Shown: in pieces, positions 1 through 6,907 of the stretch
Position numbering within the stretch: the stretch's first letter is position 1
Layout: each line of letters opens with the position of its first letter
DNA from: Alteromonas abrolhosensis
GTDB taxonomy: Bacteria > Pseudomonadota > Gammaproteobacteria > Enterobacterales > Alteromonadaceae
Length of the DNA: 40,355 bases
NCBI RefSeq assembly: GCF_001953635.1
Contig: NZ_MEJH01000014.1
Span: 97,012-137,366, forward strand
Reading direction: 5' to 3'
Made by a program: the position numbers and the translations under genes
Notes under the pieces: generated by a model
Databases searched by the model: none
Told to the model about the DNA's origin: nothing
The model's input: only the letters and a program-made list of their open reading frames with translations

Positions 1-162
1 GTGGAAGCTAGAGGTGTTAGTTGGGAGCAGTTTAAAGAGTACTTCTTACCTATCTTGCCAGAAGATAAAAAAGTAGTGGGAGTAAATCTTTCTGGGAAAA
101 ATCTTACAGGCATTGACATACCCGCATCACTTTTAGTTAAGCAAGTAGAGGCATTCTGGTAA
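1..162 (+). CDS. 3' part of a cassette gene, unknown product
   Basis: An open frame runs from base 1 (GTG) to TAA at 160-162, 53 residues, followed by an attC five bases later, so it is the end of a gene cassette. The GTG could be the true start, but no upstream sequence is available to show a ribosome-binding site, so it may be 5'-truncated by the window edge. The C-terminal part contains a stretch NLSGKNLTGIDIP that looks like one turn of a pentapeptide-type repeat, which is weak evidence. Product not recognised. Confidence 0.6.
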   Translation: MEARGVSWEQFKEYFLPILPEDKKVVGVNLSGKNLTGIDIPASLLVKQVEAFW

Positions 163-166
163 TGTC

Positions 167-272
167 TCCTAACAAAAAAATTATGTCGCCCGCAGGCGGG
201 CTGGGACACAAACAGCCAGGCGGCTTCGCCATTATAGCCTGCCTGTTTGTGCCCCATATTTAGAAGTTATGT
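167..272 (+). other. attC site 1
   Basis: Left core TCCTAAC (167-173) and right core GTTATGT (266-272) enclose paired arms: CCAGGCGGCTTCGCC faces AGCCTGCCTG, and ACACAAACA faces TGTTTGTG. 106 bp, the usual length in this array. Confidence 0.9.
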
Positions 273-329
273 GCTTTAATAGAATATTCCAGTAATTTTC
301 ACTTTATTAGCTATCAGGAATGAATTTGA

Positions 330-527
330 ATGGATTCTTATGTCCTCGCCGATATTATAATCAAATGTATCGTTATTCTGGTTGGTGTATACCTTATCTT
401 CCGAGGCAAGAATGCTAAAAATAGTTTAGGTTCTCAAAGAGAGCTGTTGCCTCCAAATACTATGATTATCATAGGAGCTTTAATCTGCGTCACCAACGCT
501 TACTTAATATTTGAGGCTATTTTGTGA
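330..527 (+). CDS. Small membrane protein, cassette gene
   Basis: 65 residues lying alone between two attC sites, so a complete cassette gene. Two hydrophobic segments (about residues 5-25 and 44-64) are joined by a short basic, polar loop containing RGKNAKN, which suggests a two-pass inner-membrane protein with the loop in the cytoplasm. The ATG is preceded by GAATGAATTTGA, a poor ribosome-binding site, so expression may be low. Family not recognised. Confidence 0.7.
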   Translation: MDSYVLADIIIKCIVILVGVYLIFRGKNAKNSLGSQRELLPPNTMIIIGALICVTNAYLIFEAIL

Positions 528-531
528 ACGC

Positions 532-647
532 ACCTAACAAACCACTTAAGGCTCTCGCTTCGCTCGTTGAGACAGTAACACGTAGGCTCTGTCGCTGCGC
601 TCCAAATTTTAGCCTACGTGTTACTGCCCCTTAGTGGGGTGTTATGT
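532..647 (+). other. attC site 2
   Basis: Left core ACCTAAC (532-538), right core GTTATGT (641-647). Long arm pair ACACGTAGGCTC with AGCCTACGTGTTACTG, of the AGCCTACGT subtype seen again at attC 10, 14 and 15. 116 bp. Confidence 0.9.
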
Positions 648-667
648 GCCAAGGAAAGTACTGTGTA

Positions 668-1114
668 ATGAATATTAGCTTCGACGATTATATGGATTCA
701 ATTAAGGCAAATAGGAAGTCTATGCCTCCAGAGCTATTTTCTTTTGCATCAAACGAAGACCACTACGAATTGAATCACCCTCAATCACTTCACGATTCAT
801 GGGTATCTTCGCTGTGTACAGAAGAACTTAGAAACAATACACAGCCATTTGAATGCTCGTTAAGAGTGACATTAAAGCTACTTGGTCAACAACATGATAG
901 AACATTAGTGTTAATCTATTCAGATGTTGTCGCCTATGAGTTTTTAGGTTCAGAAAATAGTTTTAACTCAAATGACACTTTCCATGGAGATATATTGGAT
1001 CATCGCATTAGTATTGCTGGCGACGCTTACAACCATATAATTGAAATGCGTTCAGGCTCTATCTTCAAGGTTGTTTTTAAGGGGTTCTCTTTTGAAGAAC
1101 AAAGTAGCACATAA
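668..1114 (+). CDS. Conserved cassette protein of unknown function
   Basis: 148 residues counted from the ATG at 668. An earlier in-frame ATG at 644 lies inside the attC right core and would add eight residues, but AAGGAAAG at 651-658 fits the 668 start better. The protein is soluble and acidic, with no signal peptide. A central stretch (LHDSWVSS, then TLKLLGQQHDRTLVLIYSDV, then HGDILDHRISIAG) resembles a widespread unnamed family that I recall from many bacteria. The stop codon is the TAA of the following attC left core. Confidence 0.75.
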   Translation: MNISFDDYMDSIKANRKSMPPELFSFASNEDHYELNHPQSLHDSWVSSLCTEELRNNTQPFECSLRVTLKLLGQQHDRTLVLIYSDVVAYEFLGSENSFNSNDTFHGDILDHRISIAGDAYNHIIEMRSGSIFKVVFKGFSFEEQSST

Positions 1115-1216
1115 CAAAAAAATTAAGTCACTCACTTCGTTCGTTGGGACGCATACATGCGGGGCGGCTTCGCCATTATGCCCCACATGCTTGCGCCCCT
1201 TATTTAAAAGTTATGC
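1109..1216 (+). other. attC site 3
   Basis: Left core ACATAAC (1109-1115) and right core GTTATGC (1210-1216), with the GGGCGGCTTCGCC arm facing TATGCCCCACATG. 108 bp. Confidence 0.9.
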
Positions 1217-1521
1217 GCCGTAGTTTATTTTTTCAAATGTTTGGTGAGGCGGTAGCTTGTCAGGGCAAGGCTGTTTCGCTTGGTAGTATTGGTGTCTGCC
1301 GGCGTCAGTTTTCAAAGCTACATTATCAACGTTTAAATTCCCAACTCAGTAACGCCAGCATTCGTGCTAAGCGGCTTTCTTGGCTAGTTCATTTCTCAGG
1401 CGTCCACTTAACATCTGGCATTTCGCACAGGGTTGTTTTAGTGTTGTCTTTAACTATTTAAGCAGTACGTTTTGTTGACAGGCGTTGGCGGCAAAGCCGC
1501 GTAGGGCGCGCAGCTCGCAAC
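1211..1521 (+). other. Gene-poor or non-coding cassette body
   Basis: This cassette has normal attC sites on both sides but no convincing gene. The only long frame (1213-1461, 82 residues, beginning at the ATG inside GTTATGC) has no ribosome-binding site and a composition unlike the other proteins here. I recall near-identical peptides being predicted repeatedly from Vibrio superintegrons (core words such as FGEAVACQGKAVSLG), which points to a conserved DNA or RNA element rather than a protein. The 3' end is GC-rich, with GGCGTTGGCGGCAAAGCCGC forming a potential hairpin near 1480. Confidence 0.55.
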
Positions 1522-1638
1522 GCATAACAAGCGCATTAACACTCGCTGCGCTCGCTGGGGACAAAAACACGTGGGCTCCTTGGCGCTTCGCTTGAAATTG
1601 TAGCCCACGTGTTTTTGCCCGTTATGCGGGTGTTATAA
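1522..1638 (+). other. attC site 4
   Basis: Left core GCATAAC (1522-1528), right core GTTATAA (1632-1638). Arm pair ACACGTGGGCTCC facing AGCCCACGTGTTTTTG. 117 bp. Confidence 0.9.
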
Positions 1639-1951
1639 GGCGTCAGCCTAAATTTCGTTTGGCTGAATACAAATCCCAGTGCAACTGCGCTCTCCTGGTT
1701 TCATTAGCATCGCTCTGGCTTGTGGTAGGTTTAAATCCGCCGTTCATAACTCAAAGGTGGTGTAATAGGCGCTTTATCACTAAGTTCTTATTTTGAGTCA
1801 GCAAGCGCCATTACACTCGATAGCTCAGATAGCGGCTAGCTTCTGCCAAATCCAAAACCTTTATTGCACCGTCGTTTTGCTTGTTTGTGTTAACAATCAA
1901 TCGTATGCTGGCTTCATTAGTTTTTAAAAAGACCAAAGGATCAGGCTCTGC
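1639..1951 (+). other. Non-coding cassette body with long imperfect hairpin
   Basis: About 310 bases between two intact attC sites with no plausible gene: the only frame over 60 codons (1881-2072) runs into the attC and lacks a ribosome-binding site. GTGTAATAGGCGC at 1760-1772 pairs with GCGCCATTACAC at 1805-1816, leaving one bulged base and a loop of about 32 bases. The last 80 bases resemble 19.64-19.73 kb, so this cassette type existed at least twice. A structured RNA or a silent spacer are both possible. Confidence 0.55.
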
Positions 1952-2060
1952 TTATAACAAGGCGCTTAAGACCACTCCCTTCGGTCGCTCGGACGCATTT
2001 ACGCGGGGCGGCTTCGCCATTATGCCCCACGCAAATGCGCCGCTTAGCTTAATGTTATGT
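1952..2060 (+). other. attC site 5
   Basis: Left core TTATAAC (1952-1958), right core GTTATGT (2054-2060), arms GGGGCGGCTTCGCC and ATGCCCCACGC. 109 bp. Confidence 0.9.
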
Positions 2061-2074
2061 GTAAGGAGGTAACT

Positions 2075-2350
2075 TTGGACTTCAAAGATGATTACGGTGT
2101 TTTCGTCTGTCCTCACGTATTCGATAAATCTTCACCTATATTGTTTTCAGTTAGAGATTTTGATGGTTCTTGGCAATTCTTATGTGGTGATAATGATTGC
2201 GTGGAAAGCAGCAAGCCTAGGCTCGTTCATGTGGGGGAGCTGGCTAAATCAGATCCGACAATTCATGAATTAACCACAATGGAAATTGGTACTTATGCAG
2301 AACGTTTTTCTTCTATCGCAGATTGGACATTTGGCGAATTGGAGGATTAA
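2075..2350 (+). CDS. Conserved small acidic protein, cassette gene
   Basis: 91 residues from the TTG at 2075, chosen because AAGGAGG at 2063-2069 sits five bases upstream. An in-frame ATG at 2057 lies inside the attC core and is less likely. The sequence begins with a CPHVFD motif and continues with PILFSVRDFDGSWQFLCG and HVGELAKSDPTI, which I recall as a widespread unnamed single-domain family of soluble proteins, some encoded near toxin or immunity genes; that is recollection only. No signal peptide or membrane segment. Its own attC is split by the insertion sequence that follows. Confidence 0.75.
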   Translation: MDFKDDYGVFVCPHVFDKSSPILFSVRDFDGSWQFLCGDNDCVESSKPRLVHVGELAKSDPTIHELTTMEIGTYAERFSSIADWTFGELED

Positions 2351-2362
2351 ATTGGCTCTTAC

Positions 2363-2369
2363 ACATAAC
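2363..2369 (+). other. Left end of attC 6, split by the IS
   Basis: ACATAAC (2363-2369), preceded by CTT, matches the reverse complement of this cassette's own start GTTATGTGTAAG at 2054, so it is the true left core. The rest of the site is found 1.57 kb further on, at 3945-4048. Confidence 0.8.
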
Positions 2370-2370
2370 A

Positions 2371-2816
2371 CATATGAGCCTCCGGGCTGTCAATGAAAAA
2401 AGATAGTCCTTTGACCACTATTTCAAGATCAATACCGTTGCCTTTTTAGAACTCGTTTACTTCGTTTGTCATGGCTGATGTTAGGCAAATCGCCTACGTC
2501 AAACACATATAGAGGCTCTTGTTGTTGCTCTTTTCAATTCCTTTTGACTGGCAACGGCACTAGACATTCATCGGTTAACCTTCCGCTGTCCTATTCAAAG
2601 CTAAGTGGCTGCGTTGACCAGTTAGTATCAGGTTCAGTGAAGGTGTAAGCAAATTCATAAAAAGGTAGTGATGCGCAACAGTGACATGTCTAATCAAACC
2701 AACAGGTTTTGGTATGCAGGTATATTTATCGATGCTGCTTTTGCAGAGTACTGCGCGATAAAAAAGATACTCACCATTAAACCAGTTAGACGTTTAAGCT
2801 CATGCCACCGTGCGAC
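2371..2816 (-). ncRNA. Candidate guide (bridge/seek) RNA region of the IS
   Basis: The 446 bases between the transposase stop and the IS end hold no credible gene. In IS1111-type elements the guide RNA is known to come from this 3' region. ACACATAT at 2503-2510 repeats the flank-end junction at 2368-2375. On the minus strand GCCTAAC (2486-2480), an attC core-like word, sits in a small hairpin TAGGC/GCCTA. The RNA limits cannot be set by eye, so the whole interval is given. Confidence 0.4.
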
Positions 2817-3866
2817 TTACCCGTTTAAAAAGCGTTCTTCATCGAATACCTGCTGATTCTTCAACATAAAATAAGTACACCGCCCGATTTTGTGAGCGAG
2901 TGCAGATAAAGCCTTCGCCTTGCTCATTCTCTTTTGAAGCTTTGCTAAATACCGTTTGGCGTTGTCATTACCTTTAAGGTACAACACCGCTGCTTCACTA
3001 AATGCCCATTTCAAATGTGCATTGCCAATCTTATTCCCCTGCGTACCGTGTGTTTTACCGGCCGACTCAGCTTTGCATTTGACTAACCGCGAATACGAGG
3101 CAAACTTTTGAACTGATGAAAACCGCTTAATATCACCAACTTCATACAAAATGGTGAGGGCTAGAATTTTCCCAATACCTGGAAACGACTTGAGAATATG
3201 TAAATCTGTAGCGCAGTGTGTCTGTGCCTGAGTTTTTACATAATGTTCAATCTTGTAGAGCTCACTCACCATGGTTTCGATTATGTTTAGGTTTAAATCC
3301 ATGCTCTTCTGTACTGCTTCGTCTGGAAAAAAGTGGCGCATCTTTTCCCTATCAGGTGAGTTTCTTAAATCTAACCGTGTTTCTAAAGCGGGTAAGTTGT
3401 ATTGACTGACTGTGCTAGCAACGTGCGCTTTCAGCTGGACACTCATTCTCATTATGTGTGTGCGCCGACGCAGCGCATCACGAATTGAGCGATGCTCCTT
3501 TGAATAAGCATGCGCGAGAGGGAAATTCCCTCCCCGCATTAGCTTCGCTATCTTTAGCGCGTCTATTTTATCGTTTTTCGTTTTACCGGCATGTATCGCT
3601 TTCATGTAAAGCGCGTGGCCAAGAATAAAATCAATATTGTGCTCTTCACAAAAGTCAGACACCCAATACCAACAGTGCATACATTCCACACCAACAACGA
3701 TATTGCCTAGATATGGTTTTAGTAGCGCTAACAGTTTATCGGGTGAATCATCGATTTTTTCGTGAACGAGAATGTTGTTTTCATTATCAATGATGCAGAC
3801 ATAGAGCAGTCTTGTGTGAAGATCGATTCCACAATAGTACGGATGTGTATTAGTATAAAAGTTCAT
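2817..3866 (-). CDS. IS110-family transposase (DEDD recombinase)
   Basis: 349 residues, full length for the family. The N-terminal RuvC-like domain shows the DEDD set: D15 in YCGIDLH, E61 in GVECMHCW, and D99/D102 in KNDKIDA. The C-terminal Transposase_20 domain has SFPGIGKI, then KFASYSRLVK with the conserved serine region, and the GNAHLKWAFSEAA block. The ATG at 3866 has GGGAGAAAACTCA upstream on the coding strand. It is transcribed against the cassettes. The enzyme excises and inserts its element with an RNA guide (family knowledge). No frameshift or stop is visible, so it may be active. Confidence 0.92.
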   Translation of the reverse strand: MNFYTNTHPYYCGIDLHTRLLYVCIIDNENNILVHEKIDDSPDKLLALLKPYLGNIVVGVECMHCWYWVSDFCEEHNIDFILGHALYMKAIHAGKTKNDKIDALKIAKLMRGGNFPLAHAYSKEHRSIRDALRRRTHIMRMSVQLKAHVASTVSQYNLPALETRLDLRNSPDREKMRHFFPDEAVQKSMDLNLNIIETMVSELYKIEHYVKTQAQTHCATDLHILKSFPGIGKILALTILYEVGDIKRFSSVQKFASYSRLVKCKAESAGKTHGTQGNKIGNAHLKWAFSEAAVLYLKGNDNAKRYLAKLQKRMSKAKALSALAHKIGRCTYFMLKNQQVFDEERFLNG

Positions 3867-3944
3867 TGAGTTTTCTCCCTTGGTTTGGTCGCCTATTAGG
3901 ATAAACTCTGTTTATGCTGATAGGGAGGAGGCTCAATGATTATC

Positions 3945-4048
3945 AAAACGCTCAAGTCGCAACCCGCTGCGCGGGCTGCTGGGACAAAAACACAATGCGG
4001 CTCCGCCATTTTCGCATTGTGCTTTTGCCCCTTAGCTTAGTGTTATAC
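3945..4048 (+). other. Right part of attC 6, split by the IS
   Basis: Carries the arms CACAATGCGGCTCCGCC and CGCATTGTG and the right core GTTATAC (4042-4048). Joined to 2363-2369 it gives a standard attC of 111 bp. Confidence 0.85.
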
Positions 4049-4066
4049 ACAAGGAGGGAACCCTAA

Positions 4067-4345
4067 GTGTCAGAAGAAAATATCAAAAAAATTGTAAAGC
4101 GATACAAACTTCTTTCATCTTTTTGGCTGTTTGTTTTTTTAATTATCGCAATGTTTGCCAACTGGGCACTAATAGAGTCAAATATTCGTAACCACTCGGA
4201 GCTTGGCCTTGCATACTATTCAAGTGATACAGGCTTTATTTGGGGCGCTATCATTTTTGGCTTAAATGTAGTTCTGCAGTTACTTTTCTACTCTCTAGAA
4301 AAAATCCTGCTCTTTTTGCAGCAAGAAAGCAGCTCTTCGAATTAA
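4067..4345 (+). CDS. Two-pass membrane protein, cassette gene
   Basis: 92 residues, starting at GTG 4067 with AAGGAGG (4051-4057) nine bases upstream. A basic N-terminus (KKIVKRYK) precedes a hydrophobic segment at about residues 16-36, then a polar stretch and a second hydrophobic segment at about 62-85, ending in a serine-rich tail. The positive-inside pattern puts the N-terminus in the cytoplasm. This gene is the first one downstream of the IS, whose transposase points away from it. Family not recognised. Confidence 0.75.
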   Translation: MSEENIKKIVKRYKLLSSFWLFVFLIIAMFANWALIESNIRNHSELGLAYYSSDTGFIWGAIIFGLNVVLQLLFYSLEKILLFLQQESSSSN

Positions 4346-4350
4346 GTTGT

Positions 4351-4465
4351 GTATAACAAAAAAATTAAGTTCGCCCGCTGCGCGGGCTGGGACGCAAACA
4401 TGTGGGCTGCTCACTTCGTTCGGATTTTAGCCCACATGCCTGCGCCGCTTAGCTTAATGTTAGGT
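4351..4465 (+). other. attC site 7
   Basis: Left core GTATAAC (4351-4357), right core GTTAGGT (4459-4465). Arms CATGTGGGCTGCT and AGCCCACATG. Almost identical to attC 11 over about 90 bases. 115 bp. Confidence 0.9.
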
Positions 4466-4473
4466 TTTCATTC

Positions 4474-4758
4474 ATGCCTATTAAAATATCTGATCATTTA
4501 AACAAAGATGATAATGGTAAAAGCACAGTTATCGCGTGGCTTTTACCAGACAACTGGCGTCTTCCAGATCAAATGAAAGCGTTTGAGAGTTGGTTGCAAG
4601 AAAATAGAAGTTTAGCCCCAAGTGAGTATTCAGCAGATATTGGCTTCTCCCCAAGGGAAGACGCATTGGGTGGTGGATGTAAAGTGTCTATAGAATCCAT
4701 GAAAATCATGCTTCGTTTAGGACTGGAGCTCTATTTATCAGAATATCCAGAGGACTAG
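4474..4758 (+). CDS. Small soluble acidic protein, cassette gene
   Basis: 94 residues with ATG at 4474, nine bases after the attC core. No purine-rich ribosome-binding site is visible, so translation may start on a nearly leaderless message or be weak. No signal peptide or membrane segment. The sequence is acidic with a tryptophan-rich first half (AWLLPDNWRLP, FESWL) and a glycine cluster (LGGGCKVS). It sits alone in its cassette. Family not recognised; an antitoxin, immunity or regulatory role cannot be judged from sequence. Confidence 0.65.
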   Translation: MPIKISDHLNKDDNGKSTVIAWLLPDNWRLPDQMKAFESWLQENRSLAPSEYSADIGFSPREDALGGGCKVSIESMKIMLRLGLELYLSEYPED

Positions 4759-4773
4759 GATGTTTAACCACAA

Positions 4774-4881
4774 ACCTAACAACTCAATAAACCCGCTGAC
4801 TTCGTTCACTGGGACGCATACACGCAGGGCGGCTTCGCCATTATGCCCTACGTGCCTGCGCCCGTTATTGAAAAGTTAGGT
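4774..4881 (+). other. attC site 8
   Basis: Left core ACCTAAC (4774-4780), right core GTTAGGT (4875-4881), arms GCAGGGCGGCTTCGCC and ATGCCCTACGTGC. Close sibling of attC 13. 108 bp. Confidence 0.9.
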
Positions 4882-4895
4882 ATCAAGGAGGAACC

Positions 4896-5270
4896 ATGCC
4901 AGATAATCGTATTACTAGTTTATTAACTTACACTGTCTTTCATATTGGCGTATACATTTCACTTGTATCTGGATTTATTGCAGCGAGTGCATTTGGTGAT
5001 CTAAGCGGAATCATTATGAAATGGGGCGTTGGTTGTTTTTTTCTGGCCGGCGTTTGTGGTGCGGTAATCGGTAGTAATATTCCAGACCACACTAGTTACG
5101 ATGAATATTTGAAAAAGCACATTGGTTTTTGGAATATTGAAATTTTAAAAGCAAAGTATTGGATTACCTTGGAACATATATTCTTTTGGTTGGGAATTAC
5201 GCCCGTTGTGCTCGCGTTTATTATTTGTGGTGTATCTGCTTTCGGGGTAAATCCTAATAATCCGCTCTAG
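4896..5270 (+). CDS. Three-pass membrane protein, cassette gene
   Basis: 124 residues from ATG 4896 with AAGGAGG at 4885-4891. Three hydrophobic segments at about residues 9-32, 40-58 and 90-112 are separated by a polar loop (SNIPDHTSYDEYLKKH). The reading frame crosses the left core of the next attC, which has mutated from TCCTAAC to TCCTAAT, so the usual TAA stop is lost and about five attC-encoded residues are added before TAG at 5268. Family not recognised. Confidence 0.75.
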   Translation: MPDNRITSLLTYTVFHIGVYISLVSGFIAASAFGDLSGIIMKWGVGCFFLAGVCGAVIGSNIPDHTSYDEYLKKHIGFWNIEILKAKYWITLEHIFFWLGITPVVLAFIICGVSAFGVNPNNPL

Positions 5271-5366
5271 TCGGTCGCAAGCTCCCTGGGACAATAACAC
5301 GTGGGCTCAGTCGCTTCGCTCCAAATTTTAGCCCACGTGTTATTGCCCCTAAGCGGGGTGTTAGGT
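5252..5366 (+). other. attC site 9, left core mutated
   Basis: Left core reads TCCTAAT instead of ending in AAC; right core GTTAGGT (5360-5366) is intact. Arms ACACGTGGGCTC and AGCCCACGTGTTATTG. 115 bp. Confidence 0.85.
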
Positions 5367-5371
5367 GCCAA

Positions 5372-5746
5372 GTGAAATTACTGTTGATTATTCTTGCGGT
5401 ATTACCGTTTTATGTAAAAGGAGCAGATGACGTGCAGTGGCCTTCTCTAAAGGAAATTCCATTCGTATCTGGCAGAGTCGCGACAGAAGAAGACATTAAT
5501 CGCGGTGCAGCCGTTTTCCTACTCAAATCGGAAGGTGTAAATATAGGCACTCCGATAGATATTGAACTTCCGCAGTACGCTATTCACTATGACGAAGAAT
5601 CAGGTGTAAAAACCAATGTTGTATTGATTCAAGCGGAAAAAGCGGACAATTATGAGTATTACGGTGCCTATACTTTTGAGGATGGCGGTTATTTCATAGG
5701 TTATTCCGACGAATTTACTTTGCTTGGCACTGTTATTTCAAACTAA
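5372..5746 (+). CDS. Exported protein of unknown function, cassette gene
   Basis: 124 residues starting at GTG 5372, five bases after the attC core. The N-terminus (KLLLIILAVLPFYVKGA) is a typical signal peptide with likely cleavage after VKGA at about residue 18, so the mature protein is about 106 residues and periplasmic or secreted. The rest is mostly beta-type sequence with alternating polar and hydrophobic residues, acidic, and with no cysteines. No ribosome-binding site is evident besides CCAAG. Family not recognised. Confidence 0.7.
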   Translation: MKLLLIILAVLPFYVKGADDVQWPSLKEIPFVSGRVATEEDINRGAAVFLLKSEGVNIGTPIDIELPQYAIHYDEESGVKTNVVLIQAEKADNYEYYGAYTFEDGGYFIGYSDEFTLLGTVISN

Positions 5747-5755
5747 GTCAGAAGC

Positions 5756-5872
5756 ACCTAACAATCGCATAAACTCGCTCGCAAGCTCGCTGGGACAAAA
5801 ACACGTAGGCTCCCTTCGCTTCGCTCTGTATTATAGCCTACGTATTTTTGTCCGTTATGCGGGCCGTTAGGT
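5756..5872 (+). other. attC site 10
   Basis: Left core ACCTAAC (5756-5762), right core GTTAGGT (5866-5872). The cassette end AGCACCTAAC is the reverse complement of its start GTTAGGTGCC up to one base. Arms ACACGTAGGCTCC and AGCCTACGTATTTTTG. 117 bp. Confidence 0.9.
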
Positions 5873-5887
5873 GCTTCTGGGAAATCA

Positions 5888-6253
5888 ATGGCTAAATCAG
5901 AAATAAGACGATTCTTAAAAGAGATCCGCACTAAGTTTCCTGACGTTGTTCCTCTTATGGAAAAACATGAGAGTTGGGCGCTTACATTTCTAATGGAAGA
6001 GTTCGCAAATTTGACAACTATTTTGTTAAATCAAGGCGACTTAGAAGAAGCACTAGAACATTTGCAGTACATGAGCGAGAAACTAGATACTGCAACCAAG
6101 GCGGAATTCGAGTACATAGATGCATATTATACAGAGCACTTATTCTGGAAAGGTACCAAAGAAGGTATTGAACGTGGCTGGCCTCTCGTACCAGATAATC
6201 TCAGAAAATTGTACTTGGACTTTCATGGCAAACCACCTAGGGTAGTGGTTTAA
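5888..6253 (+). CDS. Helical soluble protein, cassette gene
   Basis: 121 residues from ATG 5888, with a GGGAAA ribosome-binding site at 5879-5884. The protein is predicted to be almost all alpha-helical: FLKEIRTKFPDVVPLMEKHES, then helices rich in Leu and Glu (LLNQGDLEEALEHLQYMSEK). The layout resembles the uncharacterised DUF7674-type family as I recall it, but this is uncertain. A C-terminal tail GKPPRVVV is basic and proline-rich. No signal peptide. Function unknown. Confidence 0.72.
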   Translation: MAKSEIRRFLKEIRTKFPDVVPLMEKHESWALTFLMEEFANLTTILLNQGDLEEALEHLQYMSEKLDTATKAEFEYIDAYYTEHLFWKGTKEGIERGWPLVPDNLRKLYLDFHGKPPRVVV

Positions 6254-6263
6254 AAATGCACGC

Positions 6264-6377
6264 ACCTAACAAAAAATCAAGTTCGCCCGCTGCGCGGGCT
6301 GGGACGCAAACATGTGGGCTGCTTACTTCGTTCGGATTTTAGCCCACATGCCTGCGCCCCTTATTTAAAAGTTAGCT
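6264..6377 (+). other. attC site 11
   Basis: Left core ACCTAAC (6264-6270), right core GTTAGCT (6371-6377), arms as in attC 7. 114 bp. Confidence 0.9.
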
Positions 6378-6390
6378 GTACAAAGGAAAT

Positions 6391-6888
6391 GTGGTGTTAA
6401 ATTCAAAAATTTCTCTCTTATCAAAAATACTATTCGTTTCTCTATTATTTTTGATGCAGTGGTTTACTACTGAGGAAAAATGGTGGTCTGGTGCTCTAGT
6501 GTTTTTCATCTTGGCTTTTTATCTTGCTCCCAAATCGGTGGCAAAGTTCGCTACCCAGTTTCTTAATGCAGCAGAAGTAAACAAGAAATCTATGGCGATT
6601 AAAGCAACTTTAAAAATGTGGTTTACAGCGCAAGGCTACTTTTTAGGTATAGCTTTTATCTACTACTTTTTAATGGCCATTGTTGTTGCTATCGGAAAAA
6701 TGTCACTGCACATTGATGGGTTTGGTGTGGCTGGTGTATTTTGGGTTACAAAAGTTGTTGGTTTAATACTAGCTAATGTCCTTTTACTTCCCATAGTTAT
6801 ACTACTTTCAACATATATTTTTAAACGCTGTTTAGGTACAGCTGACAATCAAATTCATCCGACGCCAAACAGCAGCGCGGCTGATTAG
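6391..6888 (+). CDS. Four-pass membrane protein with attC-encoded tail
   Basis: 165 residues from GTG 6391; a second GTG at 6394 is better spaced from AAAGGA (6382-6387), so the true start may be one codon later. Hydrophobic segments at about residues 9-27, 30-48, 84-105 and 122-148. The last 15 residues (QIHPTPNSSAAD at the end) are read from inside the following 59-bp attC, since its left core AGCTGAC lacks the TAA stop. The cassette therefore probably came from an integron with short attC sites. Family not recognised. Confidence 0.75.
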   Translation: MVLNSKISLLSKILFVSLLFLMQWFTTEEKWWSGALVFFILAFYLAPKSVAKFATQFLNAAEVNKKSMAIKATLKMWFTAQGYFLGIAFIYYFLMAIVVAIGKMSLHIDGFGVAGVFWVTKVVGLILANVLLLPIVILLSTYIFKRCLGTADNQIHPTPNSSAAD

Positions 6889-6898
6889 GGCGTTAGGT
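6840..6898 (+). other. attC site 12, short 59-bp type
   Basis: Left core AGCTGAC (6840-6846) and right core GTTAGGT (6892-6898) with inner boxes CCGACGCC and GCGCGGCT. This is the length and layout of the 59-base elements known from class 1 integron cassettes, not the 100-117 bp type of its neighbours. GTACAGCTGAC at 6836-6846 is the reverse complement of the cassette start GTTAGCTGTAC, bar one base, which proves the boundary. Confidence 0.85.
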
Positions 6899-6907
6899 GC
6901 TACTGGT

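Larger units (their letters stand above)
2370..3944 (-). mobile_element. IS110-family (IS1111-type) insertion sequence in an attC
   Basis: About 1575 bp, placed by joining the two attC halves: ACATAAC before it and AAAACGCTC after it rebuild a normal 111-bp attC. Ends are ambiguous by one base each. Subterminal inverted repeats TGAGCCTCC (2375-2383) and GGAGGCTCA (3927-3935) lie 5 and 9 bases from the ends. Together with a short 5' (78 bp) and long 3' (about 447 bp) non-coding region around the transposase, they match the IS1111 subgroup, some members of which are known to target attC sites. No target duplication is seen, as expected for this family. Confidence 0.8.

Noticed and set aside
644..668. 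Start of the cassette gene at ATG 644
   Set aside because: The ATG is part of the attC core GTTATGT and has no ribosome-binding site; ATG 668 follows AAGGAAAG.
2480..2486. GTTAGGC as the right core of attC 6
   Set aside because: It lies inside the IS, as shown by the subterminal repeats and the rebuilt attC. It may instead be part of a guide RNA.
2466..2856. Two small frames in the 3' region of the IS (2466-2648, 2668-2856)
   Set aside because: No ribosome-binding sites, composition unlike proteins, and the region is the expected non-coding end of an IS1111-type element.
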